A DNA stretch of 64,000 nt. Source: Neoarius graeffei. Taxonomy: Eukaryota > Chordata > Actinopteri > Siluriformes > Ariidae. The notes beneath the pieces are model-generated. The model was not told where the DNA came from, did no database searches, and saw only the letters and a program-made list of their open reading frames with translations. The translations under genes and the position numbers were made by a program. Within the stretch, counting starts at the first letter, position 1, and every line of letters starts with the position of its first letter. Below are positions 57,101 through 64,000 of this stretch, one piece after another. The DNA lies in assembly GCF_027579695.1 (NCBI RefSeq), contig NC_083589.1, forward strand, positions 38,171,835 to 38,235,834, in the 5' to 3' direction.

Positions 57101-60100
57101 ATGAAGACAAAACAAAAGAAAAGAAAACATTTCAGGAGAAAACTGAAAACCTGCAACTGTTGCTAATGCTGAGCAAAAATATGGCTGAATCTTGACTCAA
57201 TTTTGTATAAATAGGGGACGACATAGGCGGCAAATGTAGGGGTTTTTTTTCCCCTGCCATGGAAGTGCACTTATATACTGAGGAGGAAGCCATTTGCATT
57301 ACAGCCGTGAATGAGGATTCAAAATGCCGGCTCGCCTTAGCCCGCCCATCCTAAGTGTGACGCAACATGGAGGGCTGTTGCGAACTTAGTCTGGCAAGAC
57401 AAGCTATCTCCAGCTCTTCCAAGCTCCCGAAAAATCGGGAGCCAATCAACTTTGAGCATCTCCAACGGCCCTGGGTAGAGGCGTGTTCAAGGCACTGACG
57501 TAGTAGAACTGCGACCGGAAGCCATAGATTGTTTACAGAATCTATGCCGGAAGCGCTTCATTCACTAGAAACATCACGAACATGGAGCAGCGGCAAGCCT
57601 TTGACACAGCGGTAGATGCTGTATTGAAAGCATTCAACAGGAAGTTCTCATTGAAAACGGAGCAAAGAGCAGCCCTGGAGGTATTTATTGAAAGGAAGGA
57701 CGTTTTCGCCTTGCTCCCGACCGGCTTCGGTAAGAGTTTAATCTACCAGTTAGCCCCGCTGGTAGCCAAATCAATGGGGCTCAGCGAGAATCCTATCGTT
57801 GTGGTCGTCTCGCCTTTGATCATGCTATTATCGTCCTCTTCAGCTCCTCCTTCTTCCTGTTACTCAAGCAGTTTCCGTCACGTCACATACGTCAGAGGAA
57901 AGAGTGATGTGATTGGTTTAAGCTTCGTCGCAGCCTTTTCTGGCTTCGACCAGTAGCAAACTGAGGCATTTCAGGGAGGCGGGTCAACCACGCGCTTTGG
58001 GAAACGGTTGGGCTTAATATCTATGCCAGACCAATGCTCGCAGAGCTTTGAAGTTGCGTTAGCCAGACTAGGCTCGCCTTGGCTTCGTTTTCCCTTTCGG
58101 GCGCTCTCGTTTTCTGTTAGAATTTGGTAAAGAAAAAAATAAATATATTATTTACCAGCTTAAGGTCGGTCCGTATGGTGAAATACTGTGACCTCGGCCC
58201 TGAATACTGACCTCGGTCCAGAGGGCCTCGCTCAGTACTTTCAAGACCTCGGTCACGGTATTTCACGATACAGACCTCCCAGATGGTAAACAACATATGT
58301 ATGATTCAGTTTTCATAAAAGTAATCCTTTTATACAGATACAAGTATTGTTTCCATGTCTCTTAATGTACATTTTGATTCAATCTAAAGGCCATTTTTCC
58401 ACTGCAAGTAAAGTAACGCTCATCATCACTGATCAAATTTAAGAACCTTCCTCCACAAGCCTTTTGGGTTTAGTCAAAAGTCTCTCTCAGTATGTCTGTA
58501 TGTATAGGGATTATAGATGTGTGTGTGTGTGTGTGTGTACCTGTTACCCAGCAGACTGCTACTGGAGGAAATGCTGGATTCTGAGGCGCACCTGCGACGA
58601 GGCTCCTGCTGCCTGCTGGGACTCGATGCCTTCTGCTTCTCCAGAACAAAGCCGTTCGACAGACCTGACAGATTTAGAAAAAACAAGAGAGATATACGGT
58701 CAACATGTCTAACAAATTCTGCACAGAGGAGAGTGGATTCTGCCTGAGGGGAAACTGCAGTCTGAATTCAGGACATTTCATATTATCCCCCCCCCCTTCT
58801 CTTCACACCTTATTTCTTTAACCTTAAACCTAACACAGGACTCTATTGCAAACAAAGACTATCCAAACAGTGCAGCTCAAGTTGTCTATTGATATAGTTA
58901 TGATCTAGTTGTGTCAGTGCTTCTGCACTGCTCTGGGCAGTACCAGGGCGCTTGGAAGACATCTCCTCTTCGCGTTCACTACCCCGGCTAGCACTACGCG
59001 TCCTCTTCCTGGTGTGAAGCAGGGTCTCCAGCCGGGGGATCACTACTGACAGGATGGTCTTGGTGCCTATTTGGGCTTCATCTCCTCCCGTGGCCTTCTG
59101 AGGGCTTGAGTTTTTGGACTTACGGAAAAGCACCGATGTGCGCCTGTTTACAGGAGCCGAGCGTTCAGCAACGGTGGACGTAGCCACCACACTGACATCA
59201 GCATTGTCCATCAGTAACCGATCCCGGGTGAGTCCGTTCAGCGTCTCTGTGCGCTCAGGCTTTCCAAGCCGATGTTGCTCTGAGGTAAGCTCCACAGGGT
59301 TCAGCGTGGGCGGCTCCGACGGGCTGTCTGATCGGATGACAGGGGGCTGAGAATCTGACGGCTCCAGCTTTGGAGGGGCCGATTTATCTCCTGAAAAAAG
59401 ACAAAAGGCTTAAAGGCTTAGTCCAGTTTGTAAAAGCACTGACAAAAAAATTAGAAAAAAAAAAAGCCTTGTAACATGTTTTGAGGATCCAGATGCGAGT
59501 ATCCATCACGCTATATATGAATTATTTTTGAGGACAGTGAGTCAATAAGGGCCCAGCTGGTACTTTAAGCCCCATCCCTGAAAAGTTAGGCATTCATGTT
59601 TCACCTTTATACAACATTATATCACATTACACCACAGCATGGTTCAATTCCCAAATCAGAAGGATTCAATTCTTGAAACAGCAACTCTGAAATACAAATT
59701 ATTGGTGTATATTAATGCATTTGTTTGTACACTGCCCAGCAAAAAAAAAAAAGGTCGCAAATGCCAATATTTAGTTGGACCGCTTTTAGCTTTGATTATG
59801 GCACACACATTCACCATGGCATTGTTGAAACAATCTTATTCAATGTCAACATTTATTTCTGTCCAGAGTTGCATTAATTTTTCACTGAGATCTTGTACTG
59901 GCAATGAGAAAGTCCAGTCACTCGAAAGTCTCCAGCACATCCTAAAGACTTTCAATGGGGCCAAGATCAGGACCCTGTGGAGGCCAATTCATAGGTAAAA
60001 ATGATTCCTCACACTCCCTGAAGCACTCTTTTCGCAATTTGAACCCTAAATTTAAGTCTGTGCCATCAGGGAAGGGAAAAAAATTTGATGGGATTAACCT

Positions 60101-63100
60101 GGTCAATCAGGTCATCAGCTGACTTCATTTTATTGCCTCATAACATTACTGAGCCTCAATCCGAGTGACTCAAGCAACCCCAGATCATCACAATCTACAG
60201 TGTCCACTATATATGACGGGTGCATCGCTTTATGCGCTTCCTTTCTTACCCTGACATGCCCATCACCCTGGAATAGGGCAAATCTGTACTCTTCAGACTA
60301 CATGACTTTTTTCCATTGACCATTTTCCATTTGTTCAATCTTTATGCTCCCTAGCAAACTGAAGCAATTCTTTCAGTTAGCCTCACTAACAAGTTGTTTT
60401 CTGATGGCCACACAGCTTTTTAGTCCCAATCCTGTGAGTTCTCATTGTATTGTGCATGTGGAAATGCTCTTACTCTCACTATTACACATGGCTGCAAGTT
60501 CTACTGCCAATTTTTTTTTTTAACAGTTTGACTTCACCAAGGGCGGCACGGTGGTGTAGTGGTTAGCGCTGTCGCCTCACAACAAGAAGGTCCGGGTTTG
60601 AGCCCCGTGGCCGGCGAGGGCCTTTCTGTGTGGAGTTTGCATGTTCTCCCCGTGTCCGTGTGGGTTTCCTCCGGGTGCTCCGGTTTCCCCCACAGTCCAA
60701 AGACATGCAGGTTAGGTTAACTGGTGACTCTAAATTGACCGTAGGTGTGAATGTGAGTGTGAATGGTTGTCTGTGTCTCTGTGTCAGCCCTGTGATGACC
60801 TGGCGACTTGTCCAGGGTGTACCCCGCCTTTCGCCCGTAGTCAGCTGGGATAGGCTCCAGCTTGCCTGTGACCCTGTAGAACAGGATAAAGCAGCTAGAG
60901 ATAATGAGAATGAATGAGACTTCACCAAGGATTTAAATGATCTCTGATCATGGTCAGTCAAGATTTTTTTCCCCGACCACAGTTCTTCCTCAAAAGTTGA
61001 TGGTTCACCACTATCCTTCCAGGTTGTAATAATGCGTTGGACAGTTCTTAACCCAATTCCAGTCATGTCTGCAATCTCCTTAGTTGCTTTCTTTGCTTGA
61101 TGCAGACCAATAATTCGACCCTTCTGAAACACAATAACATCTCTTCCACAACAACGGGATGTCTTCTAACATAGCTGTTTCAGAAATGAGAAGCTACTCG
61201 CTGCATCAGTTAAAAGAATTGTTGCCAGCTGAAATATATTAATCACTGCAGTAATTACCCAAGCAAAGGCTCTTAAGTATTTGCTTATTTAAATCCAACC
61301 AGCAATTTTTATTTTTATTTTTTTGGCTGGGCAGTGCATGTTGCAATGTGATTTTTTTATATATAGAAAACACTTGGATGTGTCTGGTGAATTCTGCACA
61401 TAATAATAAACATATTAAGAAAACATTTTATTTAAAAAATTAAATCAATCATTGATGTGGAGTTCTTTGTTAGAAGAATTTTATCATCCCTTATGGAAGG
61501 AGTCTCCAGTGTTAGTAAATTTGTTATGATCAGTAAACAGAGTCTTTAGAACAGACAATTTCTGGCTTCTTGTTAATAAATTAGTGCACAAGTTTGAATT
61601 TATTTTGGGTTTTCTGAAATTAATATGGGATCAATAAATAAAAAATAACCATAAAATTTATATTTAATAAATAAATAAAACACACACACACGCACACAAA
61701 TTATTAATTCAGGAGTACTGAAAGTTCCAAAATATCTTAACGTGCCAAAGCCTCTTAAATTCCTTTTAGTGATCATGACTGACTACAGCTGGTAGTGTCT
61801 CTGTGCCAACATAAAAAGGGTTTGTTTTTATGGTACACATTGAATTGACCCACATGCAGTACAACTGGAAAGTCCAAGGAGCTCAGTGCAGATCGGAGAT
61901 GATAGTAGATTTACACAACTCAGGATTGTCTCTTGTACATTTAGTCATAGCCTAAAGGTTAGAGAAGCAGGTCTGAGACCAAAAGGTCACCAGTTCAGTT
62001 CCCCGGACCAGCAGGAAAAATTTGTGGGCGAAGGTGTGAATGAGCAGTGCTTTCCCTTCCCTCTACATCCATGACTGAAGTGCCCTTGAGCAAGGGTGCC
62101 CTTGAGCCCCAATACTGGGGGTTAGGTGCCTAGCTCATTACACACATACTGCTCTGGGTATGTGCATGTTCACTACTTCAGATGGGTTAAATGCAGAGAA
62201 ATAATTTCACTGTGTTGTAATGTATAAGTGACAAATAAAGGCTTCTTCAAAAGCCCTATTCTTCGTCTTCTAAACAACTGCAGATTTCAAGATCAACAAT
62301 TCAAACAATTGTACGCAAGTTTAGCCACTTTGCTGGAAGACCCAAACGGTCACTCTCAGCTTAGAAGAAACTGGTTCGGATGGTCAGGAACAACCCAGGC
62401 ACAGGCCTACCATAAACTAGAAGCTGCTGGAACACTAGCGTCACTGTCTACAGTCATGCGAGTTTTACATCACCATGGACTGAGAGTCTGCTGCCCAAGA
62501 AAGAAGCTCCTGCTCCAAAATCTACACCTTCAAGCTCAACTAAAGTTTACAGTGGACCACATGGACAAAGAAAAAGCCTTCTGGCAGAAGGTTTAATAGT
62601 CAGACGAGACAAAGGTTGAGTTGTTTCGCCACAATGGCCCGAGGTACAGAGAAACACTGTACCAGTTGTTAAGTATCATGGTGGTAGCATCATGTTCTGG
62701 TGCATTGCACAATGTGGATGGAATAATGAAGGACGATCACTACCTCAGAATTCTTCGGTATAAGCTCAAACCATCAGACTCTTGGACACAACTGGAAGTT
62801 CCAACAGGACACTGGTCCCAAATACACATCAAAGCTGGTTGCGGAATGGATAAAACAGGCTAACGTTAAGCTTAAACAAGTCCTCACATGAACCCTATTG
62901 AAATTAAAAGTCAAGTCTGTGCCAGGAAACAAAATTTTAATTGAACTCTCCCAATTCTGTCAAGAAGACTGGTCAAATACCCAACTAGAATTCGGCCAGA
63001 AGCTTGACGATGGCTACCAAAAGTGTTTGGTCAAGGTGAAACTTACTGACTGAAATTTAACCAGATGTTAAATATATAGCAGTGTGTTATTTTGACCATA

Positions 63101-63947
63101 TGTCGATTTCAGAAAACCCTCCCCCCCAAAAAAAATTAAAACTTCTGCACCAAACTCATGGGGTTCTAATCTCTCTGCCACAGAAAAAGAACAGTTCAAA
63201 GCAAAAATCACTGAAAGCCCAATATTGCCATAACATTCATGTCTGTGTATGTCAACTTCTGACAGCAACTATAACTTGTCTCACTGACATTCCATAACAA
63301 TAAATGTAAATATAAACATTTAAAAAGTGATACACATCAATGAATTAAATAGGCAAATTGCTGTGGTATAAAAGGAACAAAACACTTCAAGATGTGCTGT
63401 TAAACGAAAACAACCCACTTCTTCAGGGTGGTAACAATAACTCGGATGTTTTTTTTTTTAATAACAGCACACGTTTTATTCCTTATTTAAATCATATAAA
63501 TTATTAACACAATGGGATACTTCCACACATACATATTGGCCGACTGAAAGTCCTAGTTGAATAAACACTTTCAAAAGGGAATCAGGATTACAGAAGTACC
63601 TCTCTGCTTAAACAGTCTCAACAATGGTGTTTCCAGGGTATTAAAACCTCAACAACAAACAAACTAGTTTTTTCATGTGCTCAGCTTACACTAACCTTCC
63701 TCAGCTGGGCTGGGCTCTGCTACTGGCTCCTCTGCTGGTCTTCCGTGTTCAGAGGAGTGAGGCAAAGTGCTTCTTAGGCTCATTTCCATCCTCACGTCAC
63801 TGATGGTCTTCTTCAGCAGCTTCAGCCGTTTACTGCGTGAAGGACTCGTCTTCATGGCCGTGGTCAGATCCAGCTTCTCCAGAAGCTCCTTTAGCTGCTC
63901 CTCAAGAGACATGTGCTGCCTGTTGGCGGGGATCAGCAGCCGGTCCA
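46853..63947 (-). CDS. brd1: brd1 (BRPF2), C-terminal half, seven exons
   Basis: Exons in transcript order: 63947-63696, 59390-58944, 58664-58541, 53783-53623, 50012-49903, 49327-49173, 47036-46853 (stop TAA at 46855-46853). All junctions are GT-AG and phases match throughout, giving 476 residues. Order: conserved helical block after the bromodomain ([31 protein letters not shown]), a low-complexity Ser-rich linker, [13 protein letters not shown] and [15 protein letters not shown], basic [27 protein letters not shown], then a PWWP domain ([15 protein letters not shown] ... [15 protein letters not shown]) and a terminal [30 protein letters not shown] and the ending point to BRD1 rather than BRPF1 or BRPF3. 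BRD1 scaffolds HBO1/MOZ-type histone acetyltransferase complexes in the nucleus; the PWWP binds methylated nucleosomes. PHD fingers and bromodomain lie right of the window. Confidence 0.95.
47239..47926. mobile_element. Tc1/mariner-type MITE in a brd1 intron
   Basis: cactcaccagccactttatt after TA, inverted aagtggccagtgagtg before TA (47927-47928). 688 bp with an internal CA/A-rich run at about 47492-47524. I recognise this repeat (ccactttattaggaata) as common in fish. No transposase core is left. Confidence 0.9.
48102..48134. repeat. TG microsatellite
   Basis: About 16 tg units in the same intron. Confidence 0.95.
48482..48995. mobile_element. TAGCCTGG...CCAGACTA MITE with 8-9-bp duplication
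   Basis: The left end is TAGCCTGGG and the right end CCAGACTA. tagaaatg is duplicated (48474-48481 and 48996-49003; gtagaaatg if the G is included). 514 bp, GC-richer than the intron, with ggccatgggctacgt and cacatttaacatggcggcga. The ends match those of the two RecQ-exon elements, so it appears to be a related family. Confidence 0.85.
49173..49327 (-). CDS. brd1: brd1 exon, PWWP middle
   Basis: Acceptor TTTCTCATAG, donor AGCTG|GTGAGC. Encodes [39 protein letters not shown] and [13 protein letters not shown]. Confidence 0.95.
49328..49902 (-). other. brd1 intron, no insertion seen
   Basis: Unique-looking sequence without recognisable repeats; the shortest element-free intron of this size in the gene. 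Confidence 0.6.
49903..50012 (-). CDS. brd1: brd1 exon, PWWP start
   Basis: Acceptor GCTTCCATAG, donor TTG|GTGAGT. Encodes (E)[19 protein letters not shown] then [17 protein letters not shown]; the GYPSYP is the BRPF version of the PWWP signature. Confidence 0.95.
50013..51073 (-). other. brd1 intron, left part, no element recognised
   Basis: A-rich run at 50170-50195 and otherwise unassigned; the Tc1 at 51074 follows. Confidence 0.5.
51074..52680 (-). mobile_element. Near-intact Tc1 transposon in a brd1 intron
   Basis: Starts caaccccgattccaaaaaag after TA (51072-51073) and ends ttttttggaatcggggttg before TA (52681-52682). 1607 bp, inverted repeats of about 200 bases. Sister of the copy at 42126, in opposite orientation. 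Confidence 0.95.
51269..52318 (-). pseudogene. Tc1 transposase, one nonsense codon
   Basis: The start is at 52318. TAA at 52216-52214 (codon 35) replaces a Ser codon that is TCA in the sister copy; the sister's own stop position (codon 24) is CGA here. Downstream the frame is open for about 310 codons with [24 protein letters not shown] and [11 protein letters not shown], all DD34E residues present. The normal stop after DVSQW has become Gly, so the frame reads a few residues further (GNMALSQLF). Confidence 0.92.
52721..53524. repeat. Putative element with repeated ttatggacgtgac motif
   Basis: gcaattcca at 52721-52729 is matched inverted at 53516-53524. Between them gcgttatgga(c/t)gtgac occurs at 52730-52745, 52911-52926 and 53097-53112, with ccgttatggacgtgac at 53119-53134. 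No coding region is recognised and no clear target duplication. It could be a MITE or an old satellite piece. Confidence 0.55.
53623..53783 (-). CDS. brd1: brd1 exon, GKPALVRR block
   Basis: Acceptor CCCACTATAG, donor GCTG|GTGAGT. Encodes (R)[40 protein letters not shown] and [13 protein letters not shown], the conserved region just before the PWWP. Confidence 0.95.
53784..55378 (-). other. brd1 intron, no element recognised
   Basis: Unassigned intronic sequence. A CA tract at about 55252-55269 and an A run at 55297-55313. Confidence 0.5.
55680..56031 (+). pseudogene. THAP domain exon with one frameshift
   Basis: [20 protein letters not shown] gives C-x4-[15 protein letters not shown] the P/W core; an A-run at about 55799 shifts the frame; then the CSDHF C-x2-H block and a downstream AVPNIP, the AVP-type box that closes THAP domains. 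The exon ends at a good donor (GCCGAG|GTAAGG). Apart from the A-run slip the domain is complete. Confidence 0.85.
56330..56527 (-). CDS. Ballast-type first exon (orphan)
   Basis: [20 protein letters not shown] with PYQFEP, an acidic [12 protein letters not shown] stretch and GRLDNTSW; the last Trp codon is split by a donor (TCCTG|GTAAGT) in the same phase as the exon at 17179-17423. The Cys-rich and C-terminal exons are not found in this element, so a full protein cannot be made. Confidence 0.7.
   Translation of the reverse strand: MDTIDSNIPDVSQRCEVRPYQFEPIAGNSHEHRSRLYSDGSDDSESESSFNPHETESGRLDNTSW
56860..57337 (+). other. Repeat-like flank with short first-exon-like frame
   Basis: ctgattggttggcaagcggg and tatcctatgatacggaccct precede a short ATG frame at about 57051 ([12 protein letters not shown] then stop). 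It continues beyond the RecQ-exon insertion at 58071. It looks like another DNA transposon, with ends not defined. Confidence 0.4.
57338..58070 (+). mobile_element. RecQ-exon element, copy 2
   Basis: Left TAGCCCGCCCATCC (shortened relative to copy 1), right GTTAGCCAGACTA, flanked by ggctcgcct on both sides (57329-57337 and 58071-58079). About 94 percent similar by eye to 40194-40869, but without the internal left-end copy. Confidence 0.87.
57582..57830 (+). pseudogene. RecQ-like helicase N-terminal exon (copy 2)
   Basis: [60 protein letters not shown], then [14 protein letters not shown]. This covers the Q-motif region, Walker A (TGFGKS) and the VVSPL motif Ia of RecQ/DEAD helicases. After about 57830 the frame continues with unrelated Ser/Pro-rich residues, so the helicase is cut before the DEAH box. 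Confidence 0.87.
58169..58276. repeat. Imperfect hairpin
   Basis: ggtccgtatggtgaaatact gtgacctcgg is matched inverted by tcggtcacggtatttcacga tacagacc, with several cctcgg units between. Possibly the end of the element that begins left of 57338. Confidence 0.7.
58541..58664 (-). CDS. brd1: brd1 exon, basic Ser-rich block
   Basis: Acceptor AATCTGTCAG, donor AACAG|GTACAC, directly followed by a GT/CA microsatellite. Encodes [20 protein letters not shown] and [20 protein letters not shown]. Confidence 0.93.
58944..59390 (-). CDS. brd1: brd1 exon, linker region
   Basis: Acceptor TTTTTTCAG|GAG, donor CCTG|GTACTG (weak at +5, but phase and homology fit). Encodes [57 protein letters not shown] and a short acidic [10 protein letters not shown]. 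Confidence 0.93.
60541..60918 (+). mobile_element. Full-length SINE in the Tc1
   Basis: Head gggcggcacggtggtgtagt to tail gagaatgaatgag; acttcaccaa is duplicated at 60531-60540 and 60919-60928. Confidence 0.95.
60950..61132 (-). pseudogene. Tc1 transposase N-terminal remnant
   Basis: [20 protein letters not shown] and [20 protein letters not shown] are the first helix-turn-helix; a SKKI-type linker follows. The catalytic domain between here and 59730 is too degraded to read. Confidence 0.75.
61938..62245 (+). mobile_element. tRNA-derived SINE, second family
   Basis: ggttagagaagcaggtctga is A-box-like and caccagttcagttcc B-box-like; the body includes cttgagcaagggtgcccttg and ttcactacttcagatgggtt, ending tgacaaataaaggcttcttc. 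Its 3' end matches the inverted piece at 27092-27200. Confidence 0.83.
62250..63055 (+). pseudogene. Tc1 transposase remnant
   Basis: [40 protein letters not shown] and [14 protein letters not shown] lead to the first catalytic block, which has a TAG stop and damage; later blocks are recognisable only in part ([19 protein letters not shown]). Dead. Confidence 0.8.
63291..63695 (-). other. brd1 intron, no element recognised
   Basis: Short AT-rich intronic stretch before the exon; nothing supported. Confidence 0.5.
63696..63947 (-). CDS. brd1: brd1 exon, helical block after the bromodomain
   Basis: Acceptor TCTCCATCAG|TGG, donor GGAAG|GTTAGT. Encodes (V)[39 protein letters not shown] and [19 protein letters not shown], followed by a polar [11 protein letters not shown] end. 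Confidence 0.95.
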
Positions 63948-64000
63948 CTGATGGAGAAAAGGAGAAAGTTGTGCTTTTAATAATGGCTGTGTATTGAGTA

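Larger units (their letters stand above)
59730..61336 (-). mobile_element. Decayed Tc1-type element in a brd1 intron
   Basis: cactgcccagcaaaaaa after TA (59728-59729) and inverted ttggctgggcagtg at the right, followed by CA instead of TA. A transposase N-terminus on minus is at about 60950-61132. A SINE is inserted. Confidence 0.83.
61520..63290 (+). mobile_element. Decayed Tc1 holding a second SINE type
   Basis: Same family as 24180-26050 (ttagtgatcatgactgacta, ccaacataaaaagggtttg, right end tatgtcaacttctgac). Left terminus uncertain. A tRNA-SINE interrupts it at about 61938-62245. Confidence 0.78.

Noticed and set aside
58843..59295. 150-codon frame taken as a separate gene
   Set aside because: Its 5' two thirds is a brd1 exon; the part beyond the donor at 58944 is intron readthrough.
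46853..63947. Assignment to BRPF1 or BRPF3 instead of BRD1
   Set aside because: [15 protein letters not shown] and the HLSRV..EP..DLSD terminus fit BRD1 better from memory; an alignment would settle this.

Overview
The window reads as vertebrate nuclear DNA from a teleost fish. It holds one split host gene with GT-AG introns inside a dense field of fish-type DNA transposons (at least eight Tc1/mariner copies plus MITEs), tRNA-derived SINEs and CA/GA/AAT microsatellites. The dominant SINE (head ggcggcacggtggtgtag, tail of gatga units) is of a kind I associate with catfishes, but species assignment is only an inference.

Host gene. The right third (46853 to 63947, minus strand) contains the 3' half of brd1 (BRPF2), a scaffold of MYST histone acetyltransferase complexes. 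Seven coding exons join in frame with consensus splice sites and end in a complete PWWP domain and stop codon. The 5' half (PHD fingers, bromodomain) lies beyond the right edge. Its introns carry a Tc1 with an almost open transposase, a decayed Tc1 holding a SINE, a second Tc1 remnant, two terminal-inverted-repeat MITEs, a TTAA-flanked element and a RecQ-exon element.

Mobile region, 1 to about 46000. No other host gene is recognisable. Insertions are often nested, and many junctions can be read to the base. In 8951-12480 an old Tc1 holds a Tc1, which holds an AT-flanked YqaJ-type (ISL2EU-like) element, which holds a 30-bp minisatellite framed by inverted arms. In 36917-39875 a SINE holds a hAT with a BED-finger exon, which holds an inverted-repeat integrase-type element, which holds a second hAT. 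In 33507-36014 an unrecognised element with iterated TTTAGCACAA termini has a Tc1 inside its right terminus. In 39911-40966 a SINE is split by a small transposon carrying the first exon of a RecQ-like helicase; a sibling sits at 57338-58070.

Most interesting unit. Three TTAA-flanked, Kolobok-like elements (16936-19540, 29105-30013, 55383-56764) carry related genes. The first has an apparently intact three-exon gene for a 213-residue protein that matches the cytoplasmic C-terminal (ballast) domain of the P2X7 receptor without any channel part. A THAP-domain gene fragment faces it. The second complete element repeats the same convergent pair, and the third keeps only a related first exon inside a giant hairpin. 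The pre-insertion (empty) site of the first element survives next to it because the flank was tandemly duplicated.
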